64,000 bases of DNA from positions 5,704,001 through 5,768,000 of the forward strand of contig OZ316894.1 in the NCBI GenBank assembly GCA_973895155.1, given 5' to 3'. Of the stretch, positions 48,655 to 58,032 are shown piece after piece. The notes under the pieces were generated by a model, which had not been told where the DNA came from, did no database searches, and saw only the letters and a list, made by a program, of their open reading frames with translations. The DNA comes from Marsupella aquatica (lineage: Eukaryota > Marchantiophyta). Position 1 is the first letter of the stretch. Each line of letters opens with the position of its first letter. Both the position numbers and the translations under genes were made by a program.

Positions 48655-49770
48655 CCGTGCGTTGCACAAAAGATGTCGTGTCTCCCAAGATGTCGTATCC
48701 TCTAAGATGTTAAGACAAAAAGATGTTGTGTTGCCCACAATGTAGTTAAGAAAAAATATGTTGTGTCGCCCAAGACGTCGTTAAGAAAAAAAGATGTGGT
48801 GTTGCCCAAGATGTCGTTAAGAAAGAAAATGTCGTGTCGCCCAGCTGAAGATGTCATGACAAAAAAAATGTTGTGTCGCCCATTGTTGTGTCGTCCAATG
48901 TTGTGTCGCCCACTGTGTCATTAATAAAGAAAAAAGATATTGTGTCACCAAAGATGTACTTAAGAAAAATGATATTGTGTCATCCAAAATGTCCTTAAGA
49001 CAAAAGATATCGAATCAACCAAGATATTGTTTAGAAAAAAAATGTTGTGGCACCCAATATGTCCTTATGAAAAGAAATGCCACATTGCCCAAGATGTTGT
49101 TAAGAGAAAAGTTGTCGTTAAGTAAAAAAGATGTTAGGACAAAAGTTGCACAAAAGATGGTGTGGTGAGAAAAAGATGTTGAAGTGAAAAATAGATGTTG
49201 AGGTGAGAAAAAGAAGTTGAAGTGAGAAAAATATGTCAAAGAGAGAATTGTTGAGGTGAGAAAAAGATGTTGAGGTGAACAAAGATGTTGATGAGAAAAA
49301 AAGATGTTGAGCTAAGAAAAAGAAGTAGAGCAAAAACTATGTCAAGGAGAGAAAAGATGATGATATGAGAAAAATATGTGAAGATGAGGAAAAGATTTCG
49401 AGAGTGAGGGAAAGATGTTGTGGTGAGATAAAAATGTGAAGGTGAGAAACAGGTCAGATGTCGAGGTGAAAACAAATGTCAATGAGAAAAAGAGATGTTG
49501 AGGTGAGACAATGAAGTCAAGGTGAAGAAAAGATGTCGAGGAGAGAAAAAACATGGCGAGGTGAAAAAAAGACGTTGAGGAGAGAAAACATGTAGAGGGT
49601 GGGAGAAAAATGTGAAGGTGAGATAAAGATGTCAAGGTGAGAAAAGATATTGAGTCGGGTGCGAACAATATCAATATGAGAAAAAACAAGGCGAGAGAGA
49701 AACAAACATCAAGGACCTAAACGATGTTGAGGGTGAGAAAAAATTGTCGTGAGAAATATATGTCAAGGCA
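48655..49770 (+). repeat. Degenerate purine-rich minisatellite, unit about 18-40 bp
   Basis: First half (48.66-49.1 kb): variants of GTGTCGCCCAAGATGTCGTTAAGAAAAAAGAT. Second half (49.1-49.77 kb): variants of AGATGTTGAGGTGAGAAAA, almost purely purine apart from T. The minus strand therefore encodes serine/phenylalanine-rich pseudo-proteins (FSPQHLFFTSTSFSH repeated), which are repeat artefacts. Confidence 0.85.
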
Positions 49771-49835
49771 AGGTAGAGACTGAGATAATAGTCATCGCAA
49801 CATAGAGTCCAAGCACAACCAAGTGACAGAAAAAA

Positions 49836-49976
49836 ATATGTGTTTTATTTAAAAAATTTAGAGAAATTAATATCATATATATTATTTATACTCAAGAATA
49901 TAAATTTAAAGTTATTATTCAATTCATTAAGTCTCAATTTTAATAATTAAGGTTTTAATTAATTTTCAAATAAGTT
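49836..49976. other. Very AT-rich tract
   Basis: About 140 bp of almost pure A and T with TTAATTAATT, ATATATTATTTATA and AATTTAAA words, immediately next to the purine minisatellite. Such tracts can act as matrix-attachment or easily melted DNA. That is inference only. Confidence 0.5.
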
Positions 49977-51678
49977 TTTTCTTGGTTAGGTGTGGGTAAG
50001 GTATGGGTAGCTTGGGCAGAGATAATTGAAATTAATAGAGATCTGGATGGATCCTACAGTTGCAGAAAAACAAAGTTTTATTTAAGACCTAGGATTGTTT
50101 CCATTTTTTCTTGAGTTTGTAAATAATACCATATCCATTTTTAGAGGATATGTTATATAGTGACTTATGATACTCTTGCATACAACAGCTTTAGGTACCT
50201 TTTTTGTCTTTTGTTTCCATCATTAGATTCCTTTTTGTGTGAAAAGTACATGCAATAGGGTTAGTTACATTTTTTGTTTTGGGTGTCCACCAATTGATTA
50301 CTGTTTGTGTGAAAAGATTTCATGTACTTTTTGGTTCACTCTATATTTAATTTGCTTTTAGTTTTATCCCTTCTCTTTGTTGATTACTTCTTTTTTTGGC
50401 ACTGTATTTTTGAATGACGACCACGGGAAAAAAAGGCGCAATAGTGTATTATAGTTTAGGATAGGTGGCACGACTTAATTTTCTTAACTACATCCTTTAA
50501 TTGATGATGTCTTTCACATAACAACATTTTTGACAAAATAACTTCTTTTTTTCTTAACAATATCTTTTCAGTTCATGATATCTTTTGTGCAATGCATGGG
50601 TATTGATCTAATCGAAATTAAATATTAATGATAACTTTTTACTTCACGAGATCTTTCACATAACAATGTCTTGAGCATCTTTGTTCATTATGACATGTTT
50701 TGGCAAGGCACTAGTGTTAGGCTAGTCGGACATTAAATCTGTAGTGGCAATGATTAGTTCAAGAATTGTTCCTTCCTCTTACCTCGTAATACCGATTGCC
50801 TAGATTCAAATTACATTTGGCAGCGGACATCGTCACTCGTGCCTCTGTTGTACTGAAAAACAAGACTACTCGGCCAACCAGGACAACTATGGTGCAATTG
50901 GGGCTCCATCAGTTCAACTACAGTGAACGTTCCGAGAGGTGAACAATTAGCACTGTCACAAGTCCCACGGAAGCAGGGTTTACAGAGCTTCTTCCAGATC
51001 TGAAGGCATGGAGGATTTGTGGTTTCCTATGATTTTAATGCTTCGGATGGACCAACCACAAGCAAAAGATGGGTCCCAGAAGAGCAGAGAAGGAACTGCC
51101 AAACAATGGCTCAGCTTTGTTGATGTTTCTTTCCAACACACTCCCCATGGTATTGTGGAGTGATAGAAGCTGGGCCTTCTTTGACACACGACAAGATAGC
51201 ACTCAGATTCCTTCACATCACATTTGATTCTGTTGATTTTAATACAATCTGCGCACAAGATAAGAAATGTATACTACGTAGATGCGACATCTCACTATCA
51301 GAAGCTAAATTGAATCTTTCAACCTTCAGATACATTAAATTAGTCCGCAGAAGGGAAGCTTACAAGTGAGATCACCACTTCATTGGATCACCAATATGAG
51401 ATCATATTCGTCAACATCTCTAAGCATGCCAGAACTAACTATGGGAAACAACATCTTTTCCGTGCTTCACAACTGGGAGGCATTGCAGACCTGCCGTTGG
51501 GTACTCAAGGTTTTCCACTTAATCAGCCCAGTTTCAGTTTAACACTTTAAAGAAAAAGGTTGAAGACGATCCAGCTTTTACTTTTACAGTCAAATAAGCA
51601 GTTTTAGTTCAGTTTTATCGACCTGAATAAGCCAGATTCTTCTTTCGAAGAATGTCATAATGCAAGAATATTTCATGC

Positions 51679-52094
51679 TTAGGCAAGGGGATAAAAAAGA
51701 CGCCAGGTTTCTCTTGTTTCAGAGAGGTGATCGACAACTGACTTAGGAACCTGGACTCTCTCGCTGTGCTTGACGACAATCTCATGGTCGGTTCCCTTTG
51801 ATTCAGCTGCAGTGCACCTCCCTACCCCACAAGAATGTTCCTGATTTCCTCCAAAGTTTGGGCTCCACCCTGCTTCACAGAAACGTGAAACTCGGTCAGG
51901 CCAACATGACTTTCACACCACAAGTAAACCCCATCCTTGATTTGGCTATACACGTCTAAATGTTTCAGAAGGGATCCTTTAAAAGAATGAATTCGTTCCA
52001 ACCCAGCATCTAAGAGACTAAAGAGATCACATTGGAAGGTCCACAAATGCATATCATTTGCATCCCACTGACTAAGAAAACCAAGAAAACCCAT
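51679..52094 (-). pseudogene. Possible broken coding fragment, unrecognised
   Basis: An ATG at 52094 opens a 90-residue frame of gene-like composition (LWTFQCDLFSLLDAGLERI, KHLDVYSQIKDGVYLWCESH, GLTEFHVSVKQGG) ending at 51822. Overlapping its end, a second minus frame continues to a stop at 51679-51681 with plausible coding text (ESKGTDHEIVVKHSERV, VPKSVVDHLSETRETWR). No intron fits in the overlap, so joining them would need a frameshift, most simply in the G-rich GTGGGGTAGGGAGG region. It could be a decayed gene, a sequencing slip, or chance. It lies 330 nt downstream of the IMPACT-like gene on the same strand but is not similar to it. Confidence 0.3.
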
Positions 52095-52424
52095 ATCACG
52101 CTTTCAAATGAGTAACAAAACACGGGTTATTTCATCTCTTTCAACAAATTGCAAAGTCTTTTGATCTACAAGATTCCTTAACAGACCCCAGACCGAAGTT
52201 AAATAAAACAGGGGGTACCTGATCTGTTAAAGATCCCAGTGAAAAGCTTCGTGTTGAATTGAAAGTTGATCACTCAACGAATAGGAAGGAATAGCCTGTG
52301 ATCTGCCAGCCTACGGAGTCAGGACACTGCAATTATAGCACCTGGTCCAGCACAGTTATCATCTACGTAGAGCTGGAAACCACAATTGCAGTCCAAACAC
52401 CTGAAAAGGGAACAGAAAATTCAG

Positions 52425-53420
52425 TCACGAAATGAATCCGTGTTCGTGAAGGAGCTCTCTTGCTACATTGTTGATGTGTTTGAATCGGTCAGGTCCCAGC
52501 AGAGTGCCACCATACCAACGTGAGACGACAACCGTTACATTCCGACACTTGCAGACCTCCAGAAGGTGCAACAATCTTCCTCCAGCTGCATTCTCACCAT
52601 CATCATCACAATCCGAAATCGTCAATTCCCCATCAATCGCATGCTTCCCACCCTTGCCAGCCGCAGCTGCAGCGCGCTGCTGCACAATTCTGTAAGCTGA
52701 GATGTTGTGAGTGGCCCTGGCAATCTTCCCATTTGAGAGCAAATACCGTTTGACCCTCTCCACCTCTTCCAGTGATGTTACAGGTGCAATGTGGGCGACG
52801 AAAACGGATTTCCGGTCAATCAGTGGTTCTTTAGAATGGTACACTGGAGGCAAATTGGTCAGCTCTGGCCTTTCCTCCTTCTGAAGTGGCTCCACTCCTT
52901 CGCTGGAGCCATCTAACCCTGTAGATTGCAAGACCGACAAGGAGGACAATTCCTCTGCCATTCGCTGCTCTTCAATTCGGTGACGGACAAGGATTTCTGG
53001 GTGCTGGTCGAGATGGGTCCGCCACGAACTCTCCAGCCAGTCCCTTAGCCATTCAATCCACTCGAAGAGTACCACGCCGTGCTCCTCGCTGCCATTGCTC
53101 ACTGCAGTGGCGTCGAACATGTCCTGCAGCTCCGCTTTGAGCACGGTGCGATGCGCGTCCGTGATCCAAGCCGGTTCGCCATACGCTTCCTTCAATTCGT
53201 AGACCGGGGGCTCACTTCTTGGATACGTTGGTGGCAGGTCGATTGTGAAAACGGCGATTGTCTTTGGTAGATGTTCCCCTAACTCTATGGAGTAGCGGAC
53301 CAAGTAGGCGATCTGATCGTTTCTTCCTGTTTCCACTTCCTTGAGAAAATCTTCTGTGTAGATTGATGTCAGAGCCAGCTTCTCCTCCTCCTGCGATTGT
53401 CTGTTGTTTTTCTCCATCAT
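52425..53420 (-). CDS. IMPACT/YIH1-like protein (RWD + Impact domain), intronless
   Basis: A single uninterrupted frame of 331 residues from the ATG at 53420. The open frame extends 22 codons further upstream but only from a TTG, so that part is probably leader. Residues about 8-132 form an RWD domain (LALTSIYTEDF, then LPPTYPRSEPP with the YPxxxP signature at 66-71, WLRDWLES). A charged linker follows (133-202). Residues about 203-324 form the Impact (UPF0029) domain: KSVFVAHIAPVTSLEEV, the DCDDDGENAAGGRLLHLLEV block, and the diagnostic VVVSRWYGGTLLGPDRF (297-313) with HINNVARELL. Yeast YIH1 and mammalian IMPACT bind GCN1 and restrain the eIF2-alpha kinase GCN2, so a cytosolic role in amino-acid-stress translation control is expected. 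Length is close to the animal protein. No targeting signal is visible. Confidence 0.92.
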   Translation of the reverse strand: MMEKNNRQSQEEEKLALTSIYTEDFLKEVETGRNDQIAYLVRYSIELGEHLPKTIAVFTIDLPPTYPRSEPPVYELKEAYGEPAWITDAHRTVLKAELQDMFDATAVSNGSEEHGVVLFEWIEWLRDWLESSWRTHLDQHPEILVRHRIEEQRMAEELSSLSVLQSTGLDGSSEGVEPLQKEERPELTNLPPVYHSKEPLIDRKSVFVAHIAPVTSLEEVERVKRYLLSNGKIARATHNISAYRIVQQRAAAAAGKGGKHAIDGELTISDCDDDGENAAGGRLLHLLEVCKCRNVTVVVSRWYGGTLLGPDRFKHINNVARELLHEHGFIS

Positions 53421-53712
53421 CAGACCTTTCAAGAATTTGATCTTTCTTTTCTTCCTCCTGAGAAATTGTCTATTGCCCCCTGCCAAACCTCACCTCTGGA
53501 CAAAAATGTCTTTCATTCCGCTGCTGAGATTATCTGTTGTCCTCCACAACCCTCACCTCTGCACAAAATTTGCTCTCATTTCCTCAGCCATAGCTAAATC
53601 ACCAGAGCCGCCCATCAGAGAGCTATCAGAGCCAAACCCAATTCTTCAGTAGGGCGTTTAGAATCGACGAACTGCCCTTAGTCACTTAAGTAGTAGAGTC
53701 CGTGAGTGTGGA

Positions 53713-54142
53713 CTTCGAGTGATATTCCTCGGGTGAATACTCACCATTAGAATGTACACCATAGCTCATTGGAAAGAGGATTACATAAGCTTTCTAAGAA
53801 GCCAGTGTTCGCTTGATTCTGATCAATTTGAGAAAGATATGAGCCCCGCAAGCCACACGGTCTTGTTCGCCCATCCGTGTTCGCAAGCCAAAATTCGACG
53901 TGTGTTGCCAGCAAGTACTCCTCCCGTCGCGTGTCCCATACTTGGGTTCCGAGTGATATTTCTCGGTGAATGAGTCACCATTGGAAGGTACCCATAGCTC
54001 ATTGGAAGGAGGATTACATAAGCTTTCTAACAAGCCAATGTTCGTTTGATTTACATCAGATCTGAGAAAGGTCTGAGCCCCACAAGCCGCAGACATCAAT
54101 GTTTTCGTTTTCCCACCCGTGGTAGGAAACCAAATTTCGAGT
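53713..54142. repeat. Tandem duplication, unit about 233 bp
   Basis: The block from 53713 (TCGAGTGATATTCCTCGG, CACCATTAGAATGTAC, CATAGCTCATTGGAAAGAGG, ATTACATAAGCTTTCTAA, TGAGCCCC, CAAGCCA, TTCGA) repeats from 53946 in the same order with few changes. It lies in the region upstream of the IMPACT-like gene, beginning about 290 bp from its ATG. Confidence 0.9.
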
Positions 54143-55452
54143 GTGCAAAGGTTTCAAGGAGGGTCAAAAGCCCATAATGGGGTTTTCTGACAGTTCTTAG
54201 GTTTGACACGCCAATTACGCCAATTAATTACGGGACTCTTCATTTGTAGAATTGTAGCATTCATTTTTCGACGCGTCCCCGGTATTAGCACATCAAAAAG
54301 CCAGATCAGTATTTAGAATAGCATTTAGTGCTTTAAAACATATATATTGTATGAATGATATATATTGACACAATACACCATATGTGGTCACACATTTTGA
54401 TGTAATTACCATATATTTTCATGTGAAATTACATAGATGTACAGTAGTTTTTTGACAAATCCCAGATTTTTCACTGTTTCCCATAAATGCAGATCAGGAG
54501 CATCACCCAAATGAAACACTTGGCATGTGCCACGCGTTTGGACAAATTTTTGATACCATATAAATTAGATTACGTTGTTGTATTGGTGAGTGTTGTTTGT
54601 TCTGTGTATCAGGCTGTTGTTTGATGTATAGTAACTACTGGGATGAGTTTGACCCACCCTAAAACTAATACAGACTTAAAATTGCAGCCCAATGATTTAG
54701 TAGGACAGTCAGAACAAAATTCATAGTTCAATTCGTCCCTAAGTAAGGTCCTTCACCTGGCCTGTCTCCATCTATACTTTTGTCACTTTAAGTGGTGTGC
54801 TTTGCTTTGTAACTAAAATACTCAAACCCAACAGGAAGGGGGCATCCCATACTTTTCATCATTACAAGCACTGTAGATCAATTCCAGTGCCCAAAGCAGA
54901 CCTTGCTATATAATTGATGACACCAGAAATTGGGTGCATATTTAAAGATGTTTTGGAATCTCACACAATGATGTCTATATCAGGCATTTATGGTGAAAAT
55001 CTTACCATGTAATGCTTTTCACCAGTTAGTGTTAAATTAAACTACTCATAACTTAAATCAGAGCAACAAAACTCTATAACCAAGATTACACTTAAATCAG
55101 AGCAATAAAACTGTAGCTGCATTCCCCTTCCTATGAGTAAGATGCTTCCCACAAAACTCTATAACCAAGATTATTTAAATGAAAGCAACATTTGTACAAG
55201 ATCAAAATCCATAAGAATAATTAGCATGGATGCTCACAACATGTATGCAACAACAACACCTGTAGCAATGATACACTTTTGAGATGACAACATATTGACT
55301 AGAACAACACTTTCACATTGACAACACTACAACACTGGGCATTGGGATAGCCTAACTAATTGTAATATACATTTTGCAGGGCAAACGCCCCAAAAGCCTT
55401 GTCTTCATTATACAAACTTCAAAATGGGAGGGCAAAAGCATGTTTGTCTTGT

Positions 55453-55790
55453 TAAACATTTACTCCTGGGTCTAGACTTACCATGTAAAATCATAGTTAG
55501 TCTAATTGTAGTCAGATACTTGACTAAGGTCAGATGTATGTGCCATTATTGTTTCACTGGCTTCGCTAGTACACTTAGGCTCATTGTTTTGAGAGATAGA
55601 AGAGCTTAGTCGATGAAGACTATTAAGCATTTACTTTTGGGTCTGGAATTATTATATAGTGGCAATTAGTCTAATTGTAGTCAGGTACTTGCTTTTGCTT
55701 AGAAATGTAAAGTTTGTTATATTCACTCCCATATTCACTGGCAAGATATAATTAATGAGTGAAACTTAAGCTCATTATTACATACCCATT
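55453..55790. repeat. 171-bp diverged tandem duplication
   Basis: TAAACATTTACTCCTGGGTCTAG ... TTAGTCTAATTGTAGTCAG at 55453 recurs from 55624 as TAAGCATTTACTTTTGGGTCTGG ... TTAGTCTAATTGTAGTCAG, both followed by ATTCACTGGC- or TTCACTGGC-type words. Confidence 0.75.
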
Positions 55791-55965
55791 CAGGAGACAG
55801 GGAGAGTTTATTCTCTTGAGACTCAATATGGCGATGCATGTAGAGTTCACATTACAACTACATGTTCCCATGGACATAGTCTTGGGAGAGGTGAACCACA
55901 TATAATTTGTGTCAACTATTTGTGTGTTTGTTTGATGTTGCATATGTGCATGGTGTCTTGGAGTA
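55770..55965 (+). mobile_element. Copia-type LTR 3'-end fragment (copy C)
   Basis: ATGGACATAGTCTTGGGAGA, GGTGAACCACATATAATTTG, TGTCAACTATT and TGGTGTCTTGG (55951-55961) follow the order seen at 1.75 kb and, inverted, 18.8 kb. CpG sites of the other copies are TpG or CpA here, as expected of methylated old copies. No internal coding domains follow. Confidence 0.45.
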
Positions 55966-57823
55966 GCGGTCACTTTCTCAGCACGTCTGATTTGTGAGGG
56001 AAACTTTTTGGATTATTAATGTACCAAAACGGGTAAATTTTGTATAGCGTAAGAGGAGTGTTGCACATATAGCCTTCCCTGTATTGTTATTATTCCTTTT
56101 CCCCTCACCTTAGTAGCCTTCTTTGTCTTGGCCAAGGTTCACCCTCCCACATGCGGATCACCTTGCCTAGGTCAGTGTAGCCCTGAGGTTGACCTTGTTC
56201 TAGCATAAGCCCTCAAATTGGCTCTCGGATTGTTGTTATGTTGTTGTTGCTCATCCTTCCCCAATCTGGAACTGCCTCCCCTCCCATGCCTTAATCTCAT
56301 GGGCTGCACATTTTTCATCACTCTTTTCTGCGAATCATACTGGATGCTACCTATCAATGTACTTGTGCTTCATGTGGTGCCTTTTTCATGCATCTTTGGC
56401 TACAGTTGAATCTAACCATAAACTTGCTCAACCAGGCATGACTAGTGACTCTTTCTTGATAAATGTGGCAGGACATGAGAAAAGAAGCATCAAACAAAAA
56501 TTTTGCATCCAGATTGATGTAAATTGTTTTTCAAAACAAGCACCTGTGCATACAAAGTCATATGTTTACGGACAGGTCTTGCGGTAAGACAACCTTCTTG
56601 CACATTTTGAGCAAGGTTCCAGGGGTATTGGTACTCTGCCTCCCACCCTTGCAGTGATGACAATTTTAGACATTGAGTGAAGGGTAGGATTTAATGCAGA
56701 GCTTCAGACCCAATACAAGTTCTATCATGCAGGAGGTGTACCCCCAATGAGAGATGTACATGCATTTCAATAAAACCTATCTCCTGCATTCATAGGCTCC
56801 CTCACCCCCTACTTGCTCTCACTTTGCACATGTAATTGACGCCAGGGAATGTTTGGAACTGCTCATACCCTCTTCCCCCTCTCATTTATCCTTGAATTCA
56901 ACTGTCCTTTCCTCTCGCAATGACAACTGTTTTCCAATGGCACTATCCATAATGTCAACACTTTCCACAATGATAGCTTGTGTGCAACAACAACACTTAA
57001 GTAACAATAGCAGTTTTGGGAAAACAACCATTTCCACAATATAACACTTTTTCCTTGAAATGAGTACTTTACTTATAGGAAAAATAAAACCCAATAAAAA
57101 TAAAGAACAAACGCATCTAGTCAATAGGGAAAAGGAATATATCACACATGTATGCAACTACTGGTGTATCACATATAAACTTTAGTAGGGAGAACTACAA
57201 CTATCCAGGGACCACAACAAAAGAAATGTGAATCCAAGGAAATCCCACTAATCTACACTCAAGGTCGGTCAAAGGCTCAAAGAGGATGAAGCTCCACCAG
57301 AAATATCCCATCAACAAAAGAGAAAAGACCTCCATCACTACCATAATACGATATAGCACTTTACAAACAACCTTTGGTAACAAAGATTTTTAACAACTCA
57401 CAGTCATTGTAATAGAATTAGCTTTCTTCAGTCCCCTATCCTGATATTAGTTCCCATTTTAGTTTTTCTATTTTGCTGACACTTTTTCAGTAAATATGGT
57501 TCTCCTATTGATTAAAAGTTGGCCATGCTTAAAGAGATTTTTTCTGTAGTCCTCTCTGTAGTTATCCACTAGCCTGATTCTCTCCTTTCGACTTCAATCA
57601 TTGCTGAGAATAAAACTAGTGCTCAGAATAAAACTACTGTAGTTGTCATGGTCTAAACGCTTCATTCTAGGCCGTTGCCCCTACTTTAGCTTCCATTCAG
57701 GCTTATAGTAAGATTTTTGTTTCCTTGACACTTCATGAGCAATATGGTCCTAAAAAAAGAAGTAATGTTGTTCTCCTTTGGACTCAATCAAAAGGTGGCC
57801 CTACCATGACTAAAGCAGAAAAG

Positions 57824-58032
57824 GTACAATACAAATGAGACCAGTATATACTCAAAAAATACGGTACGATTATTGTACAATACCCCGTAACTTTCGATGC
57901 TCCATACGCACGGGTATACAAGTCCCGTACGACGCGCCGTATCCGCCGGGAGTTCAGCGGTCCGTAGCATTGTATTTATTGGTCCAGTACTGTACTGTAA
58001 TATACTGTACTCCCTGTAGTCCAGTACTGTAC
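57824..58032. promoter_or_regulatory. Dense GTAC cluster upstream of AUG6
   Basis: Nine GTAC tetramers fall within 209 bp, the first at 57824-57827 and the last at 58029-58032, including overlapping AGTACTGTACTG and a repeat of TCCAGTACTGTAC. Under random sequence less than one would be expected. GTAC is the SBP/SPL and copper-response core. It sits just ahead of the CT-rich presumptive leader of AUG6, a promoter position. Alternatively it is merely a GTACTGTA-type microrepeat. Confidence 0.35.

Larger units (their letters stand above)
47312..50610. mobile_element. Foldback-like minisatellite block with inverted end motifs
   Basis: The 25-bp word CAATACCCGTGCGTTGCACAAAAGA occurs in plus orientation at 47312 and 48649, with a variant at 47912. 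It occurs inverted at 50581-50606 with G-to-A changes (CAATACCCATGCATTGCAC on the minus strand). Next to each copy, inside the block, are degenerate units of AAGATGTCGTTAAGAAAAA. 50490-50580 is the inverted counterpart of 47500-47650 (ATGTTGTTATGTGAAAGATGTCAT and related words). TGAATGACAACCAC plus following words at about 47820 also recurs at about 50413. Foldback-class elements have inverted arms made of short tandem repeats, and the layout matches that idea, but no transposase or target duplication is seen. Confidence 0.5.
43760..51670. other. Gene-free stretch dominated by minisatellites
   Basis: No frame here shows a real domain. 43.8-45.3 kb is more CpG-rich than its surroundings and may be a decayed retroelement: a CCGTGT/ACACGG hairpin occurs at 44139-44154, and a repeated TGATGAGATCGTC occurs at about 45018 and 45239. 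From 45.5 kb on it is a succession of tandem repeats and the foldback-like block, listed separately. 50.6-51.6 kb holds nothing I recognise. Confidence 0.5.
54150..57800. other. Gene-free stretch
   Basis: No domain-bearing frame. It contains a short repeat of ACTTAAATCAGAGCAA and ACTCTATAACCAAGATTA at about 55046-55180, a tandem duplication at 55.45 kb, a copia-LTR-like piece at 55.9 kb and AACAACAACAC-rich relics at about 55.25 and 56.99 kb. 54.2-55.0 kb and 57.2-57.6 kb show nothing I recognise. Confidence 0.55.

Noticed and set aside
49015-49705. Overlapping minus-strand frames with repeating FSPQHLFFTSTSFSH text
   Set aside because: Direct translation of a purine-rich minisatellite. The periodicity is the DNA repeat, not a repeat protein.
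48655-49770. Regularly spaced repeats considered as a CRISPR array
   Set aside because: Units are degenerate, contiguous and without unique spacers, and the host is a eukaryote. It is an ordinary minisatellite.
52468-53270. Plus-strand ORFs opposite the IMPACT-like gene
   Set aside because: Antisense shadows of a strongly conserved coding frame.
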